Source: Mycolicibacterium brisbanense (GTDB lineage Bacteria; Actinomycetota; Actinomycetes; Mycobacteriales; Mycobacteriaceae). From it: DNA of 64,000 nt. The stretch is from positions 1 through 64,000 of the forward strand of contig NZ_BCSX01000041.1 in assembly GCF_001570425.1 (NCBI RefSeq), in the 5' to 3' direction. Below are positions 16,809-25,736 of this stretch, piece after piece; the stretch's first letter is position 1, and every line of letters starts with the position of its first letter. A program made the translations under genes and the position numbers. The notes under the pieces are model-generated. The model was not told the origin of the DNA. It saw only the letters and a program-made list of their open reading frames with translations, and searched no databases.

Positions 16809-18455
16809 TCAGTAGATGTTCGACGGACGGACCATGCCTTCAGCCAGGTCGCCGAAACCGGGCGCGATGATGGCGCCGGGATTTCCGAGAACCTGTTCGA
16901 CGACCGCCGTTTCGGTCGTGATCAGCAGGGCCGCGATGGAGGCCGCGCTTTCCAGCGCCGCTCGGGTGACCTTGATCGGATCGATAACGCCCTCGTCGAA
17001 CATGTCGCCGTATTCGCCTGTCAGCGCATTGAATCCGTGACCGAGAGGAAGGTCTTGCACGATCTGGACGACATCGTCGCCCTCAAACCCGGCATTGTTC
17101 GCTATCCAGCGCAGCGGCTCGGCCAATGCGCGGCTCACCACCTGGGTCCCGATCGTCTCATCCCCGGGCAACACGAGGTCGGCCAACGCGCGGTGGGCCT
17201 GTGCAAGTGCGGTGCCGCCGCCGGCTACGATGCCGGCTTGCAGCGCTGCCCTGGTGGCCGCCAACGCGTCCTCGACCCGCAGCATACGTTCCTTGAGCTC
17301 CACGCTGGTGGCGCCGCCAACGCGGATGACCGCCACTCGGCCGGTCAACCGGGCGATACGCAGATCGAGGTTGTCGCGGTCGGCATCGATCCTGGCGCGC
17401 TCCCGCTGGGCCTCCAGTTGGCTGACCCGGGCCTCCACCCGGTGATGCTCACCGCGGGCCCCCACGATGGTGGTCTGATCCTCGGTTACGGTGATGCGAT
17501 CACACGATCCGAGGTGCTCTATGAGCACTTCGGACAGTTCGATTCCGGTGTCCTTGGCGACGACGTGGCCCCCCAGGGCGACTGCCAGGTCCTCGAGTTC
17601 CGCGACCCTGCGGTGGCCGAAACCAGGGGCCCGGACCACCACAGACTGCATGGTCCGGTGCATGTTTCCGCCGACAAGCAGCTGCAATGCGTGTCCGTCC
17701 ACATCCTCGGCAAGCACCACCAGCGGGCGATCAGCCCGTTTCGCCGCCTCGATGGTCGGCATGATCTCCTGAACCGCGGTGATCTTCTTATTGGTCAAGA
17801 GGATCAGCGGGTTGTCGAGCACAGCCTCCATGCGCCCGGGATTGGTCACCATGTAGGCCGAGATATAGCCGTGGTCGAACTCGATCCCGTCGACGACGTC
17901 GACCGACAGCCCCAATGCGTCGCTTTCCTCGGTGGTGATCACCCCCGCTTCACCGACATGCTCGACCGCACGGAAGATGGCCTCTCCGATGACGTCGTCG
18001 TCGCTGGCAGCCAGCGTGGCGATACGGACGAGGTCTCCGCGCCCCACCGGCACGGACTGTTCGGTGAGCGCCTGTAGCACCACCGGCACCGTGCGTTCGA
18101 TGCCGCGGCGCAACCGCATTGGGTTGGCACCGGCTTCCACCGCCCGCAGCCCTTCCCGGACCATGGCCTGGGCCAGCACGGTCGCGGTGGTGGTGCCGTC
18201 CCCAACGGCACCATTGGTCTTCATCGCCACTTCCTTGACCAGTTGCGCCCCCATGTTCGCAAACGGATCGGCCAGTTGGATCTCACGCGCAATGGTGACA
18301 CCGTCGTTGGTGATTATTGGTGGACCGGTCAGCTTCTCCAGGACCGCATTTCGTCCTTTCGGGCCCAGTGTGACCTTGACGGCGTCGGCAAGCGCGTTGA
18401 CGCCGAACTCCAACCGGGCACGGGCATCGGTGTTGTACCGCAATTCCTTGGCCAT
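16809..18455 (-). CDS. mimG: GroEL-like chaperonin of the monooxygenase operon
   Basis: 548 residues, a full-length 60-kDa chaperonin. Seen: KVTLGPKGRNAVLEK, the catalytic GDGTTTATVLAQAM, and GGGTALAQA near the C-terminus. It ends in VRPSNIY and lacks the GGM repeat or the His-rich tail of the two housekeeping mycobacterial GroELs. In M. smegmatis and M. goodii the MimG chaperonin is needed to fold the large hydroxylase subunit MimA (established). The ATG at 18455 has AGAGGA 8 bases upstream; the frame is open further upstream, but that part has no chaperonin similarity. No co-chaperonin gene lies next to it. Confidence 0.95.
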   Translation of the reverse strand: MAKELRYNTDARARLEFGVNALADAVKVTLGPKGRNAVLEKLTGPPIITNDGVTIAREIQLADPFANMGAQLVKEVAMKTNGAVGDGTTTATVLAQAMVREGLRAVEAGANPMRLRRGIERTVPVVLQALTEQSVPVGRGDLVRIATLAASDDDVIGEAIFRAVEHVGEAGVITTEESDALGLSVDVVDGIEFDHGYISAYMVTNPGRMEAVLDNPLILLTNKKITAVQEIMPTIEAAKRADRPLVVLAEDVDGHALQLLVGGNMHRTMQSVVVRAPGFGHRRVAELEDLAVALGGHVVAKDTGIELSEVLIEHLGSCDRITVTEDQTTIVGARGEHHRVEARVSQLEAQRERARIDADRDNLDLRIARLTGRVAVIRVGGATSVELKERMLRVEDALAATRAALQAGIVAGGGTALAQAHRALADLVLPGDETIGTQVVSRALAEPLRWIANNAGFEGDDVVQIVQDLPLGHGFNALTGEYGDMFDEGVIDPIKVTRAALESAASIAALLITTETAVVEQVLGNPGAIIAPGFGDLAEGMVRPSNIY

Positions 18456-18493
18456 GGCTTGTTCCTCTCTATGGGGCTTGTCGAAGAGATGAT

Positions 18494-19519
18494 TCAGGGA
18501 ACGAGAATGGCGCGCCCGCGCACCCGTCCCGCGTCGAGATCGTCGAGTGCCGTTTGGAATTCGTCGAGCGCGTATTTGCTGGTGTGCAACGCGACCTTGC
18601 CCTGCGCGGCCAGAGTCATCAGTTCCTGCAGATCGTTGTACGAGCCGACAAGGTTGCCGATGAAGTTGATCTCGGTGGAGATGATGTCGATGGTGGGGAC
18701 ATCGATGTTCTCGCCGTAGCCGACGACGAAATAGTTCCCGGCCCGACGCAGCATGGCGACGCCCTCCTTGGTGGCACCTCCCTCCCCGACGAAGTCGAGA
18801 ACAGCCTCGGCGCCGTGACCGCCGGTGAGATCCCGGATCTGCTCTACGTGGGTGCCGTCGGCAACGATGCCCCGGTCGGCGCCGATCTCGACAGCCAGTG
18901 CGACGGCCGCCGGGTTGCGATCGACCACCACGACGGTCGCGCCCGAAATCGCCTTCAGAACTTGAATTCCGATGTGTCCCAGGCCGCCGGCGCCGATCAC
19001 CACACACACGTTCCCGGGGCGGGTGGCGCGTGCCACCTTCGCGACGGCGTGGTATGCGGTCAGCCCGGCGTCGGCGAGCGCGGCCACATCGGCGGGCTCG
19101 AGTGTGTCGTCGATCTTCACCACACTGCGGGCTGTGGTGCGTAAATACTCGGCGTAGCCACCGTTGGTGTCGATGCCCGGGAACTGGCTGTTCTCACAGT
19201 GGACGTCGTCACCGAACCGGCATGCCCGGCACAGTCCGCAGGTGATCAGGGGATGCAGGATCACTTTGTCGCCCGGGACGACATTTGTGACCGCGTCCCC
19301 CACATCGTGCACCCACCCGGCATTCTCGTGGCCGATGGTGTACGGCAGTGTCACACCGGATTTCTCGGCCCATTGGCCCTCTAGGATGTGCAGGTCTGTA
19401 CGGCACACCCCTGCCCCACCGATGCGCACCACCACGTCCAGGGGACCGGCGACCTTGGGGTCCGGCACCTCGGCCAGTTGCAGTTTGGTGTGGTATCCGA
19501 CTACCTGGACGGCCTTCAT
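18494..19519 (-). CDS. NAD-dependent zinc alcohol dehydrogenase of the mim operon
   Basis: 341 residues, MDR family. Seen: VCRTDLHILEG and IGHENAGWV for the catalytic zinc, CGLCRACRFGDDVHC for the structural zinc, and VIGAGGLGHIG plus VVVDRN for NAD. In the homologous M. smegmatis cluster the gene at this place is an alcohol dehydrogenase thought to oxidise 2-propanol made from propane to acetone. Its ATG overlaps the stop of the MIP18-like gene (ATGA). mimG follows after 38 bases. Confidence 0.92.
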   Translation of the reverse strand: MKAVQVVGYHTKLQLAEVPDPKVAGPLDVVVRIGGAGVCRTDLHILEGQWAEKSGVTLPYTIGHENAGWVHDVGDAVTNVVPGDKVILHPLITCGLCRACRFGDDVHCENSQFPGIDTNGGYAEYLRTTARSVVKIDDTLEPADVAALADAGLTAYHAVAKVARATRPGNVCVVIGAGGLGHIGIQVLKAISGATVVVVDRNPAAVALAVEIGADRGIVADGTHVEQIRDLTGGHGAEAVLDFVGEGGATKEGVAMLRRAGNYFVVGYGENIDVPTIDIISTEINFIGNLVGSYNDLQELMTLAAQGKVALHTSKYALDEFQTALDDLDAGRVRGRAILVP

Positions 19520-20253
19520 TGCGGACTCCTGGTTCTGGTATTGGTGAATTGTGTTGTCGAAGAGGACGGTTCGCCGTAACGGGTGGCAAGCAATCCTCGG
19601 CAGAAATGCGCGTTTCCCTCAATTGAGATACGGACCGAACGCGCGTACCTCAGCCGGATCGGTGCGGCTTCGGGCGCCAGCGGATGACCATCCTCGTCCA
19701 CCAGCACCCGGCTGTTAGGGCAGGTGCTCAAGCCGATGGCGAACCGCCGGCGCATCAACGCCGACTTCTCCCGGCCATCTTGCAGATCCCGCAGCGTCAG
19801 CCGTTGGATCCCGTCGGGCGCACACAGACCGTCACGAATGGCGGTGGCCACACACCGTTCCATTGCTGCCGTATGCGCTTTGCGCTGGAACGTCTTCCGA
19901 AGATCGTCCAGGCTCTCCAGCGCCTCGGATCCGAACGTGCCGAGATAGCCGGAGTCGGCGGCCAGCCCGGCGTTGATCTTGTCACTATCGTGGTGATCGT
20001 CGAGCAGCACCCGCACCACACCGATGTCGTCGATCGATCGCAGAGCGTCCAAGGCGTCGGATGCCATCAGGTAGGCGAAGTTCGGTGAGCAGAACGCTGT
20101 AGGCAGGCGCAGGTGAACGGTGATGCCGGCGTCGTCGATGGCGACCGACCGGACGAACCCGAGTTCGGTGATCGGTTGGTCCAGTTCGGGATCCAACACA
20201 GTGTCCAACGCCGCCTGCACCTGGGCGTCGAGACCGGCCAGCATCGCGGTCAC
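19516..20253 (-). CDS. MIP18/DUF59-type iron-sulfur assembly-like protein
   Basis: 245 residues. The first 90 form a MIP18 (DUF59, SufT/PaaD-like) domain: AALDTVLDPELDQPITELGFVR is the family opening, and FCSPNFAYLMASD carries the single cysteine. The remaining part, with CPNSRVLVDEDG, is specific to monooxygenase clusters and unassigned. Such proteins help mature metal centres, so a role in loading iron into MimA is plausible but not shown. The start is a GTG at 20253 overlapping the amidohydrolase stop (GTGA); an in-frame ATG lies three codons later. The stop overlaps the next ATG. Confidence 0.85.
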   Translation of the reverse strand: MTAMLAGLDAQVQAALDTVLDPELDQPITELGFVRSVAIDDAGITVHLRLPTAFCSPNFAYLMASDALDALRSIDDIGVVRVLLDDHHDSDKINAGLAADSGYLGTFGSEALESLDDLRKTFQRKAHTAAMERCVATAIRDGLCAPDGIQRLTLRDLQDGREKSALMRRRFAIGLSTCPNSRVLVDEDGHPLAPEAAPIRLRYARSVRISIEGNAHFCRGLLATRYGEPSSSTTQFTNTRTRSPQ

Positions 20254-21278
20254 AGCGGTGCCGCCGCCGCGACCGCGGCCACGCTCTGTTCCTCGGCGCC
20301 CCGGAACTGCTCTGGCACATCGATGTCATAGAGCGCGGCGGCGTTCAGCCCGAGGATTTTCTGTTTCTGCGCCACGGTGATCGACGGGTACTCCGATCGC
20401 ATGTCCTCTGGAATGTCGAAGTCGACGAACTTCTCCACCAGCCACTTGGGCGTCCACAGCGCATAGTCGCTGCCGAACAGGACGCGGTCCTCGCCCAGCC
20501 AGTAGAGCAGTTCGCCGATGATCTGGGCGAAGTAGCGGGGACGGGTGTGGATGAACGGGATCGCGACTGCCAAGCCACCGTAGACGTTGGATTCCTGCGT
20601 GGCGATCCAGCAGAAATCCTCCAGCCGGGGCAGGCCGACGTGTTCGACGATGAAATTGAGTTCCAGATAGTCGGTGGCTACCTTGTCGACGTCGGCGACG
20701 TCGAACGAGTCCCGGTCCAGGGGCCGGATGGTAGGACCCTTGTGCACGTGGATATTACGGATGCCCAACTCGATGCACTCTTCGAGGTAGCGCCGAGACC
20801 AGGGCTCGTCCAGCTTGTAACCGCGCGAATCGCCGTGCCATTCGGCGGTGTACAGCTTGACGCCCTGCAGGTTCATCCGCTCCGCGTCTCTGCGCAGCTG
20901 TTCCAGGCCGGCTTCACCGTATCGCGGATCGTAGGCATGGTTGTATGTCAGCTTGTCGGGATGACGCTGCGCCAGCCCGAACGCCTCCTCGGTCTGGCCG
21001 AAGCCGTTGACGTAGAAATCGCTCAGCAGTGTGGCCTGGAATATGGCGTGGTCGACGTAGCCGTCGACGAACAGATCACGCATGAGCCGGTCACCACCGT
21101 AGTAGGTGTAGGTGTCGTAGTCCCACAGCGCTTCCTCAGGTGAGAGATTGCGGTGGTAGTCGTAGAAGCAATCGATGAATTGCTTGCCGTGCACGTTCTT
21201 GTGGTTCGATGCGCGACCGTCCCAGATGTGGACGTGGCCGTCGACGATGAAATAAGAGTTGCCGTCCTTGGTGTACAT
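20250..21278 (-). CDS. amidohydrolase-2 family metal-dependent hydrolase of the mim operon
   Basis: 342 residues, TIM-barrel metal-dependent hydrolase/decarboxylase family. Seen: the N-terminal metal motif DGHVHIWDG, the second histidine region NIHVHKGP, FIVEHVGLP and the terminal metal aspartate in LFGSDYALWTP. The same gene follows mimD in M. smegmatis; its substrate is not known to me. The ATG at 21278 has AAGGAG 7 bases upstream. mimD ends 21 bases upstream, so both are in one transcript. Confidence 0.88.
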   Translation of the reverse strand: MYTKDGNSYFIVDGHVHIWDGRASNHKNVHGKQFIDCFYDYHRNLSPEEALWDYDTYTYYGGDRLMRDLFVDGYVDHAIFQATLLSDFYVNGFGQTEEAFGLAQRHPDKLTYNHAYDPRYGEAGLEQLRRDAERMNLQGVKLYTAEWHGDSRGYKLDEPWSRRYLEECIELGIRNIHVHKGPTIRPLDRDSFDVADVDKVATDYLELNFIVEHVGLPRLEDFCWIATQESNVYGGLAVAIPFIHTRPRYFAQIIGELLYWLGEDRVLFGSDYALWTPKWLVEKFVDFDIPEDMRSEYPSITVAQKQKILGLNAAALYDIDVPEQFRGAEEQSVAAVAAAAPL

Positions 21279-21299
21279 CGAGACTCCTTGCTGGTCGGG

Positions 21300-21641
21300 T
21301 TATTTCGCGGTTAGATCGAAGCCGATGTACTCGGCGGCATCCTCGGGGCTGGCGAAGAGCAGTGTCTTGTCGTCCAGGTGCACCATCCGCCCGTAGTGGG
21401 TCGAACTAATCTCTTCGAATATGGAACCGTCGAACTCCTCACCCAGCGCATCGGTGAGTTCGGCGTAGTCGAAGTTCAGCAGACGCTCGCCGTCGACCCG
21501 GATCATCGAGGGATACTCGGTGAGTTCGACCCCGTCCTTGGCGCCCATGACGTCGGCAACGACCCGGCCGATCGGTGTGTTCATCAATGTCACACCGCAT
21601 TTGTTGGAGAATTCCGTCGCGGATCCGAACTGCATGCTCAC
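21300..21641 (-). CDS. mimD: monooxygenase coupling/effector protein
   Basis: MimD is the cofactor-free regulatory (MmoB/DmpM-like) component that binds the hydroxylase and speeds turnover. 113 residues, the usual length. The text FSNKCGVTLMNTPIGRVVADVM and FDGSIFEEISSTHYGRMVHLDD is close to what I remember of M. smegmatis MimD. I place the start at the GTG at 21641, which overlaps the mimC stop (GTGA) and adds two residues before MQFGSA. A frame open much further upstream is the shadow of mimC. Confidence 0.93.
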   Translation of the reverse strand: MSMQFGSATEFSNKCGVTLMNTPIGRVVADVMGAKDGVELTEYPSMIRVDGERLLNFDYAELTDALGEEFDGSIFEEISSTHYGRMVHLDDKTLLFASPEDAAEYIGFDLTAK

Positions 21642-22738
21642 TTCTGCAACTCCTCGGGAACGTCGAGCTCGATGGATTCGAGCAAGGATGTGAACTTCTC
21701 CTCGGCGGCACCGAGGCTGGAAGCGAACGTGACTGCCTTCTCGGCCGGCTGCGACCACAACGGCTGCAACGCCCGGGCGGCATCCAGGCAGCGCGGCACC
21801 CAGGTTGCCAGCCATGACGAGAACAGCGCCTTGTTGGACTCGCCGTGCACCTTGTCGCGCACCAGCAACCGGAACAGGTTGCGGGCATATGCGAGATCCC
21901 GGTCGTAGTCGTGCTCACCGGTGCCGACGATGGTGGGCGTGATGTAATCGCCGTTACGCGCTGCGATCTGCATCACGAGTTCGCTGCGGAACAGCGAGCC
22001 AACGAGTTGTTCGAAGACGATGTTCGTGGCGAACAGCAGTTCGCACCAGTCCGGTACCGAGGTCAGCCGCTCGACCACCTCACGCGTGGGCTGCCATTCC
22101 GGTGCCGATTGCCATACTTGCTTGTGCGCGGCTCCGTCGAATCCGTGAGCCTCCTCGGACAGATCCAGGTTGAACAGCGCCAGATCCTGTGCGAAGCGCA
22201 TCTTGTGGGCCGCGTTGACGGCGACGGCAGTGTTGATCATGTTCGTCGGCGCCGACCGCTGGATGGAGGTGAAGACGTGCAGCGCGAGGCCGTTTTCGGC
22301 GTGCATCCACGCACCGACGTTGCGCTCCAGAAACTTCAGCCAGGCGCTGTTCCAGCCGTCGTACGCCCTGGCTCGCTTGGCGTTCTTCAGACACAACTCA
22401 ACTTGCTTGACCACCGCGGTGTTGTTGCGGTAAATCGTCTGGTCCCACTCTTCGTTGGGGTCCAAAAAGGCATGCCAGTTAACCGACTTGGCCACCGTCC
22501 AGTCCTGCGGATAGCCGCCAGGGCCGTTGCCGAATCCGTAGATCCAGCCTTGGGTGAGGTGTCGCTCGGGATCGGGTTGGACGTCCACCGTGACGTCCTC
22601 GTACATCGTCGAGCGCAGTTTCGCGGGCTGGTAGTAGGTGAACTTCCGGCTCTTCGAACTGGGAAATTCCAGCGCACCCGCCTCCGAGTCGGTGAACTCG
22701 ATCTTGGGGAAGCTGCGCTGCTTTGCAGGTGCGGACAT
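21638..22738 (-). CDS. mimC: propane/phenol monooxygenase hydroxylase small subunit
   Basis: Beta subunit of the binuclear iron hydroxylase. 366 residues. The ferritin-like helices lack the iron ligand set, as expected for a beta subunit. Recognisable text: RKFTYYQPAKLRSTMYEDVTVD, GWIYGFGNGPGGYPQDWT and WHAFLDPNEEWDQTIYRNN. It pairs with MimA to form the (alpha-beta)2 hydroxylase. ATG 22738 is preceded by GAAAGAGA; mimB ends 31 bases upstream. The stop overlaps mimD. Confidence 0.94.
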   Translation of the reverse strand: MSAPAKQRSFPKIEFTDSEAGALEFPSSKSRKFTYYQPAKLRSTMYEDVTVDVQPDPERHLTQGWIYGFGNGPGGYPQDWTVAKSVNWHAFLDPNEEWDQTIYRNNTAVVKQVELCLKNAKRARAYDGWNSAWLKFLERNVGAWMHAENGLALHVFTSIQRSAPTNMINTAVAVNAAHKMRFAQDLALFNLDLSEEAHGFDGAAHKQVWQSAPEWQPTREVVERLTSVPDWCELLFATNIVFEQLVGSLFRSELVMQIAARNGDYITPTIVGTGEHDYDRDLAYARNLFRLLVRDKVHGESNKALFSSWLATWVPRCLDAARALQPLWSQPAEKAVTFASSLGAAEEKFTSLLESIELDVPEELQK

Positions 22739-22768
22739 CGTGCTCTCTTTCTGTTGGGCTGCAACGGT

Positions 22769-23815
22769 TCAGTCGAAGATCGGGCTGGTGAACTTGTCGT
22801 AGAACACCTGGTCTTTGGGCACCGAGTGGTCTTGCAGCAGCTCGAGGGCGGCGTCGACCATTGGCGGCGGGCCGCACAGGTAGATTTCGTGTTTGGCGAT
22901 ATCGGGTTCGTGGCGGGCGACGACATCGGTGACGTTGCCGTTCTCGACGCTTACCGCGGCGGGCAGTTCCCCGTCCATCGACTCCGACAGGCAGGCAGTA
23001 AATGCGAAATCCACCAAGCCCTTTCCTATCTCGGCGATCTCATCGAGATAGAAGAGGTCTGAGGCAGTGCGCGCGCCGTAGTAGAACCGCACCGCTCGCG
23101 GGCTCGCCGTCTCGCGCATGTGGCGGAGCAACGCCAGTACAGGTGCCATTCCCGCGCCACCCGCAATACACACCACCGGCAGGATGTGCCCGTCCTTCAG
23201 AGTCGACGTGCCGTACGGCCCGGTGAGCGCGAGCTCATCGCCTGCGGCAAGCCCCTCGTCGAGCAGTCCGGAGAACTTTCCGCCCGGGTACTTCTTGATC
23301 AAGAACTCGACATGTCGGGGTGTGGATGAGGTCGAGGCCATCGAGAAGGATCGGTGCTCCTCGGTCCCCGGGATGTGAATGTCGGCGTACTGCCCCGCCT
23401 TGAACTCGAATGTCGCCGGAGCGACGGCCTCCAGTCGCAACGACACGATGTCGCGCGTGACGGGCTCGATCGCCGTGATTCTGGTACGTACATCCTGAAT
23501 CGGCACGCCGCCGAGCAGTTCGTCCTCGTCGAAGTTCAGTAGCTCGATCGTGCAGTCGCTGAAGGCGTGTGAACGGCACAACAGCACGTAGCCCTCTTCC
23601 ACCTCCGCGTCGTTGCAGGCGAACGTCGAGTAGTCGTCCATCTGGACGTCGCCGTCCAGCAGGTAGGACTTGCAGGCCGAGCACCGGCCTTCCCGGCAGC
23701 CGTGCATCAAGTGAATGCCCTGCCGGAACGCGGCGTCCAGGATGTTCTCGTCCTCTGCCACGTCCATCTCGATGTCGACGGGCTCGAAGCTGATGCGGTG
23801 GATATCGGCCACCAT
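22769..23815 (-). CDS. mimB: monooxygenase NADH reductase (2Fe-2S, FAD)
   Basis: Transfers electrons from NADH through FAD and a [2Fe-2S] centre to the hydroxylase. 348 residues. N-terminal plant-type ferredoxin domain with CREGRCSACKSYLL and the distal cysteine in YVLLCRSH; FAD-binding RSFSMAS; NAD-binding GGAGMAPVLALL and CGPPPMV. The ATG at 23815 has a perfect AGGAGG 5-6 bases upstream and gives MVADIHRISFEPVD, as in M. smegmatis; the longer open frame upstream is not used. An unusually stable hairpin lies in the 85-base gap to mimA. Confidence 0.95.
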   Translation of the reverse strand: MVADIHRISFEPVDIEMDVAEDENILDAAFRQGIHLMHGCREGRCSACKSYLLDGDVQMDDYSTFACNDAEVEEGYVLLCRSHAFSDCTIELLNFDEDELLGGVPIQDVRTRITAIEPVTRDIVSLRLEAVAPATFEFKAGQYADIHIPGTEEHRSFSMASTSSTPRHVEFLIKKYPGGKFSGLLDEGLAAGDELALTGPYGTSTLKDGHILPVVCIAGGAGMAPVLALLRHMRETASPRAVRFYYGARTASDLFYLDEIAEIGKGLVDFAFTACLSESMDGELPAAVSVENGNVTDVVARHEPDIAKHEIYLCGPPPMVDAALELLQDHSVPKDQVFYDKFTSPIFD

Positions 23816-23847
23816 GCCTCCTATGGGAGTTGTGCATTCTCTGGTGG

Positions 23848-23889
23848 ACTCCGGTGGGTGGCGCGCGGCAAGCCGACGCCCCCACCGGA
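23848..23889. promoter_or_regulatory. very stable hairpin in the mimA-mimB intercistronic gap
   Basis: Forward-strand arms 23848-23857 (CTCCGGTGGG) and 23880-23889 (CCCACCGGAG) pair over 10 bp; inside, 59-62/76-79 (GGCG/CGCC) and 65-68/71-74 (CGGC/GCCG) of the 238xx block stack further, leaving an AA loop. It begins 12 bases after the mimA stop and ends 33 bases before the mimB start. It has no T tract. Partial termination or mRNA protection that raises MimA over the other subunits is an inference. Confidence 0.6.
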
Positions 23890-23900
23890 GAACGGGGTAA

Positions 23901-25529
23901 TCAGGCGGTGACTGCACCGGCGCGGTAGGCGGCGATATGCGCCTGCCGCTCTTCGTCGCTCATCTCGTTGAGCAGCACGTTGGGGCTGTTGAACGTATTG
24001 CCGCGGACATCGTCGAGGGTCCACATCTTGCCCGGATCAAGATCCAGGTGGGGTTGCCCCACCAGCGTCTTGCCGTCATCTCGGACGTACCCGAGATCGG
24101 CCACGATGTCGGCAAGGTCCTTACCGTGGTGCAGGGTCTCCCATTCCCGGAATCCGGTGAGCCGGCCCATGTTCGGCGTCGGACGACCCTCGTATTCGCT
24201 CCGGAAAGCGACCGCGTCGGTCCAGTGGCAGGTCTCCGAGCAATAGGTCCGCCATTGACCGTCCACCTTGTCGACGATCATGTCCTCACGGATCAGTGCG
24301 GGAACCATGCATGTCCAGCAGCGGTGCGGGTACTGGTAGCCCACTTCTTCAAAGGCGATGGGCTTGTTGCGGCCAGGGTAGGCCAGCCGGTTGTAGTCCT
24401 CCCACCAGCGCCCGAACTTGTTGTACCAGCCCGGGTACTTCTCCTCGAACCATTCGAAGTCCTTGTCGGTCATGGCGTCGATGCGCCAGTAGTTGACCGG
24501 CCACCCGGTGGCGAAGAAGCGGGCCACCTCGTGCACGTAGTGCTTGTCGACGATCCGCTTCCATGCCTCCTCGACGAGATCGTGCGGGATCGTCAGACCG
24601 TACTTCTCCAGTGGCAAGAGGTAGCTGCGGTAGTAGTCGTCATAAATCCAGCGCCGCCACATCTCTGCGTAGCTCTCGCGGTCCTTGCGGCGGTCCTTGG
24701 TGCCGTATTCGATGAAGGTCCCGATTGCGGCATCCACGACGCAGTGGTTGTTCCACCATGCGTACCGTAGGTCACGTTCGAGCAGCGGCCGGTTGCGCTC
24801 GTCGGCCAGCGCCATCAACAGGATCGAGTAACCGTTGGAGATGTGCCGTGACTCGTCGGATTGCACCGAGTGGAAGACCGTTGGCAAAAGGTAGTCACCG
24901 TTGGCTGCCGCCTCGTCGGGCATCGCGACGAAAAGTGTGTTGGTGAAAGCAGTCTCGGCGACGACCGTGAGATAGATGTTGGCCGACGTGATGGCGTCCC
25001 CGGTGATGAATCCCTCACCGAACTGGCGACCGATGGTGCCGGCGTAGTTGTTGGCGAACGCCTTCTCGGTGATGTCGAAGCCGGCCGGGTCGATGTAGTT
25101 GTTCATGTACAGCTTTTTGAGGTTCATCTGGATAGTCGAATGCCGCACCTCGTCGATCATCTGCACGGCCAGCCCGTTGTGGATCTCCGGATTGGGCACG
25201 GCGTCGATGGCCATCGGCATGGCGCGGGCCGCCGAGATCTCCGGGAACGGGATGATCGACAGAAACAGCTTCTGCCATTCCAGCCACCGCTGCTGAACCT
25301 GCCGGAACATATTGCCGCGGATCGCGCCGTCCATGGCTCCGTAGACGCGGTTGTCCTTCTCCTCCTCCATGGGGAAGTAGGACCGCATGATCTGCTTGAG
25401 CGGATCCTTCTTCGGTGCCTTCTCGAACGTGTAATCCGTGCCGAAGCGCGTCGCTGGTGTGGCGAACGTCGGTTCCCACGAGAGTTCGGTGATCTTTGCA
25501 TGGGCCTTGGTCAGGCTTTGCCTACTCAA
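23901..25529 (-). CDS. mimA: propane/acetone/phenol monooxygenase hydroxylase large subunit
   Basis: Catalytic alpha subunit of a soluble binuclear iron monooxygenase. 542 residues. The six expected iron ligands are visible in spacing and context: E97 (FPEISA), E127 and H130 (DEVRH), E192 (AETAF), E226 and H229 (DESRH). The sequence is very close to remembered M. smegmatis MimA, which oxidises propane at C2, acetone to acetol, and phenol. The start is a TTG at 25529, with AGGAGG 7 bases upstream; the MSRQSLTKAHAK N-terminus matches homologues. First gene of the operon, divergent from mimR. Confidence 0.97.
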   Translation of the reverse strand: MSRQSLTKAHAKITELSWEPTFATPATRFGTDYTFEKAPKKDPLKQIMRSYFPMEEEKDNRVYGAMDGAIRGNMFRQVQQRWLEWQKLFLSIIPFPEISAARAMPMAIDAVPNPEIHNGLAVQMIDEVRHSTIQMNLKKLYMNNYIDPAGFDITEKAFANNYAGTIGRQFGEGFITGDAITSANIYLTVVAETAFTNTLFVAMPDEAAANGDYLLPTVFHSVQSDESRHISNGYSILLMALADERNRPLLERDLRYAWWNNHCVVDAAIGTFIEYGTKDRRKDRESYAEMWRRWIYDDYYRSYLLPLEKYGLTIPHDLVEEAWKRIVDKHYVHEVARFFATGWPVNYWRIDAMTDKDFEWFEEKYPGWYNKFGRWWEDYNRLAYPGRNKPIAFEEVGYQYPHRCWTCMVPALIREDMIVDKVDGQWRTYCSETCHWTDAVAFRSEYEGRPTPNMGRLTGFREWETLHHGKDLADIVADLGYVRDDGKTLVGQPHLDLDPGKMWTLDDVRGNTFNSPNVLLNEMSDEERQAHIAAYRAGAVTA

Positions 25530-25610
25530 AGTGCGCCTCCTGTGTGCGGGGCCGCCGCTGCCGGCGGTCGTTCAATGCACACAGATGCAACCCCGAGGTG
25601 CAGATCACAG

Positions 25611-25674
25611 ACGTCTCACTATGAGACGTGGATCACATCAGGGCGCGCCCGGGCCATTTGTCTCAAAGTGAGAC
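25611..25674. promoter_or_regulatory. twin palindromic operators between mimA and mimR
   Basis: Two inverted repeats share the core GTCTCA-N3-TGAGAC. Site 1 at 25611-25629 reads ACGTCTCA-CTA-TGAGACGT (8-bp arms); site 2 at 25660-25674 reads GTCTCA-AAG-TGAGAC (6-bp arms). Their centres are 47 bp apart. A GATCACA repeat also flanks site 1 (25603-25609 and 25630-25636, same orientation). They lie 82 and 63 bases from the mimA and mimR starts respectively. They are the obvious binding sites for MimR; this assignment is inference from position and symmetry. Confidence 0.75.
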
Positions 25675-25736
25675 GCAGCCCACAGAGTGGGCGACTACGC
25701 TCCTAACGCATCCGCTTCAATGTCGAGGTACCGCAT

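Noticed and set aside
16809..19007. 732-residue frame containing mimG
   Set aside because: The first 184 codons are the shadow of the alcohol dehydrogenase on the same strand; the ATG at 18455 gives a normal GroEL start with its own ribosome site.
25601..25675. GTCTCA repeats considered as the start of a CRISPR or tandem array
   Set aside because: There are only two palindromic units, with different flanks and no regular spacer; position fits operators.
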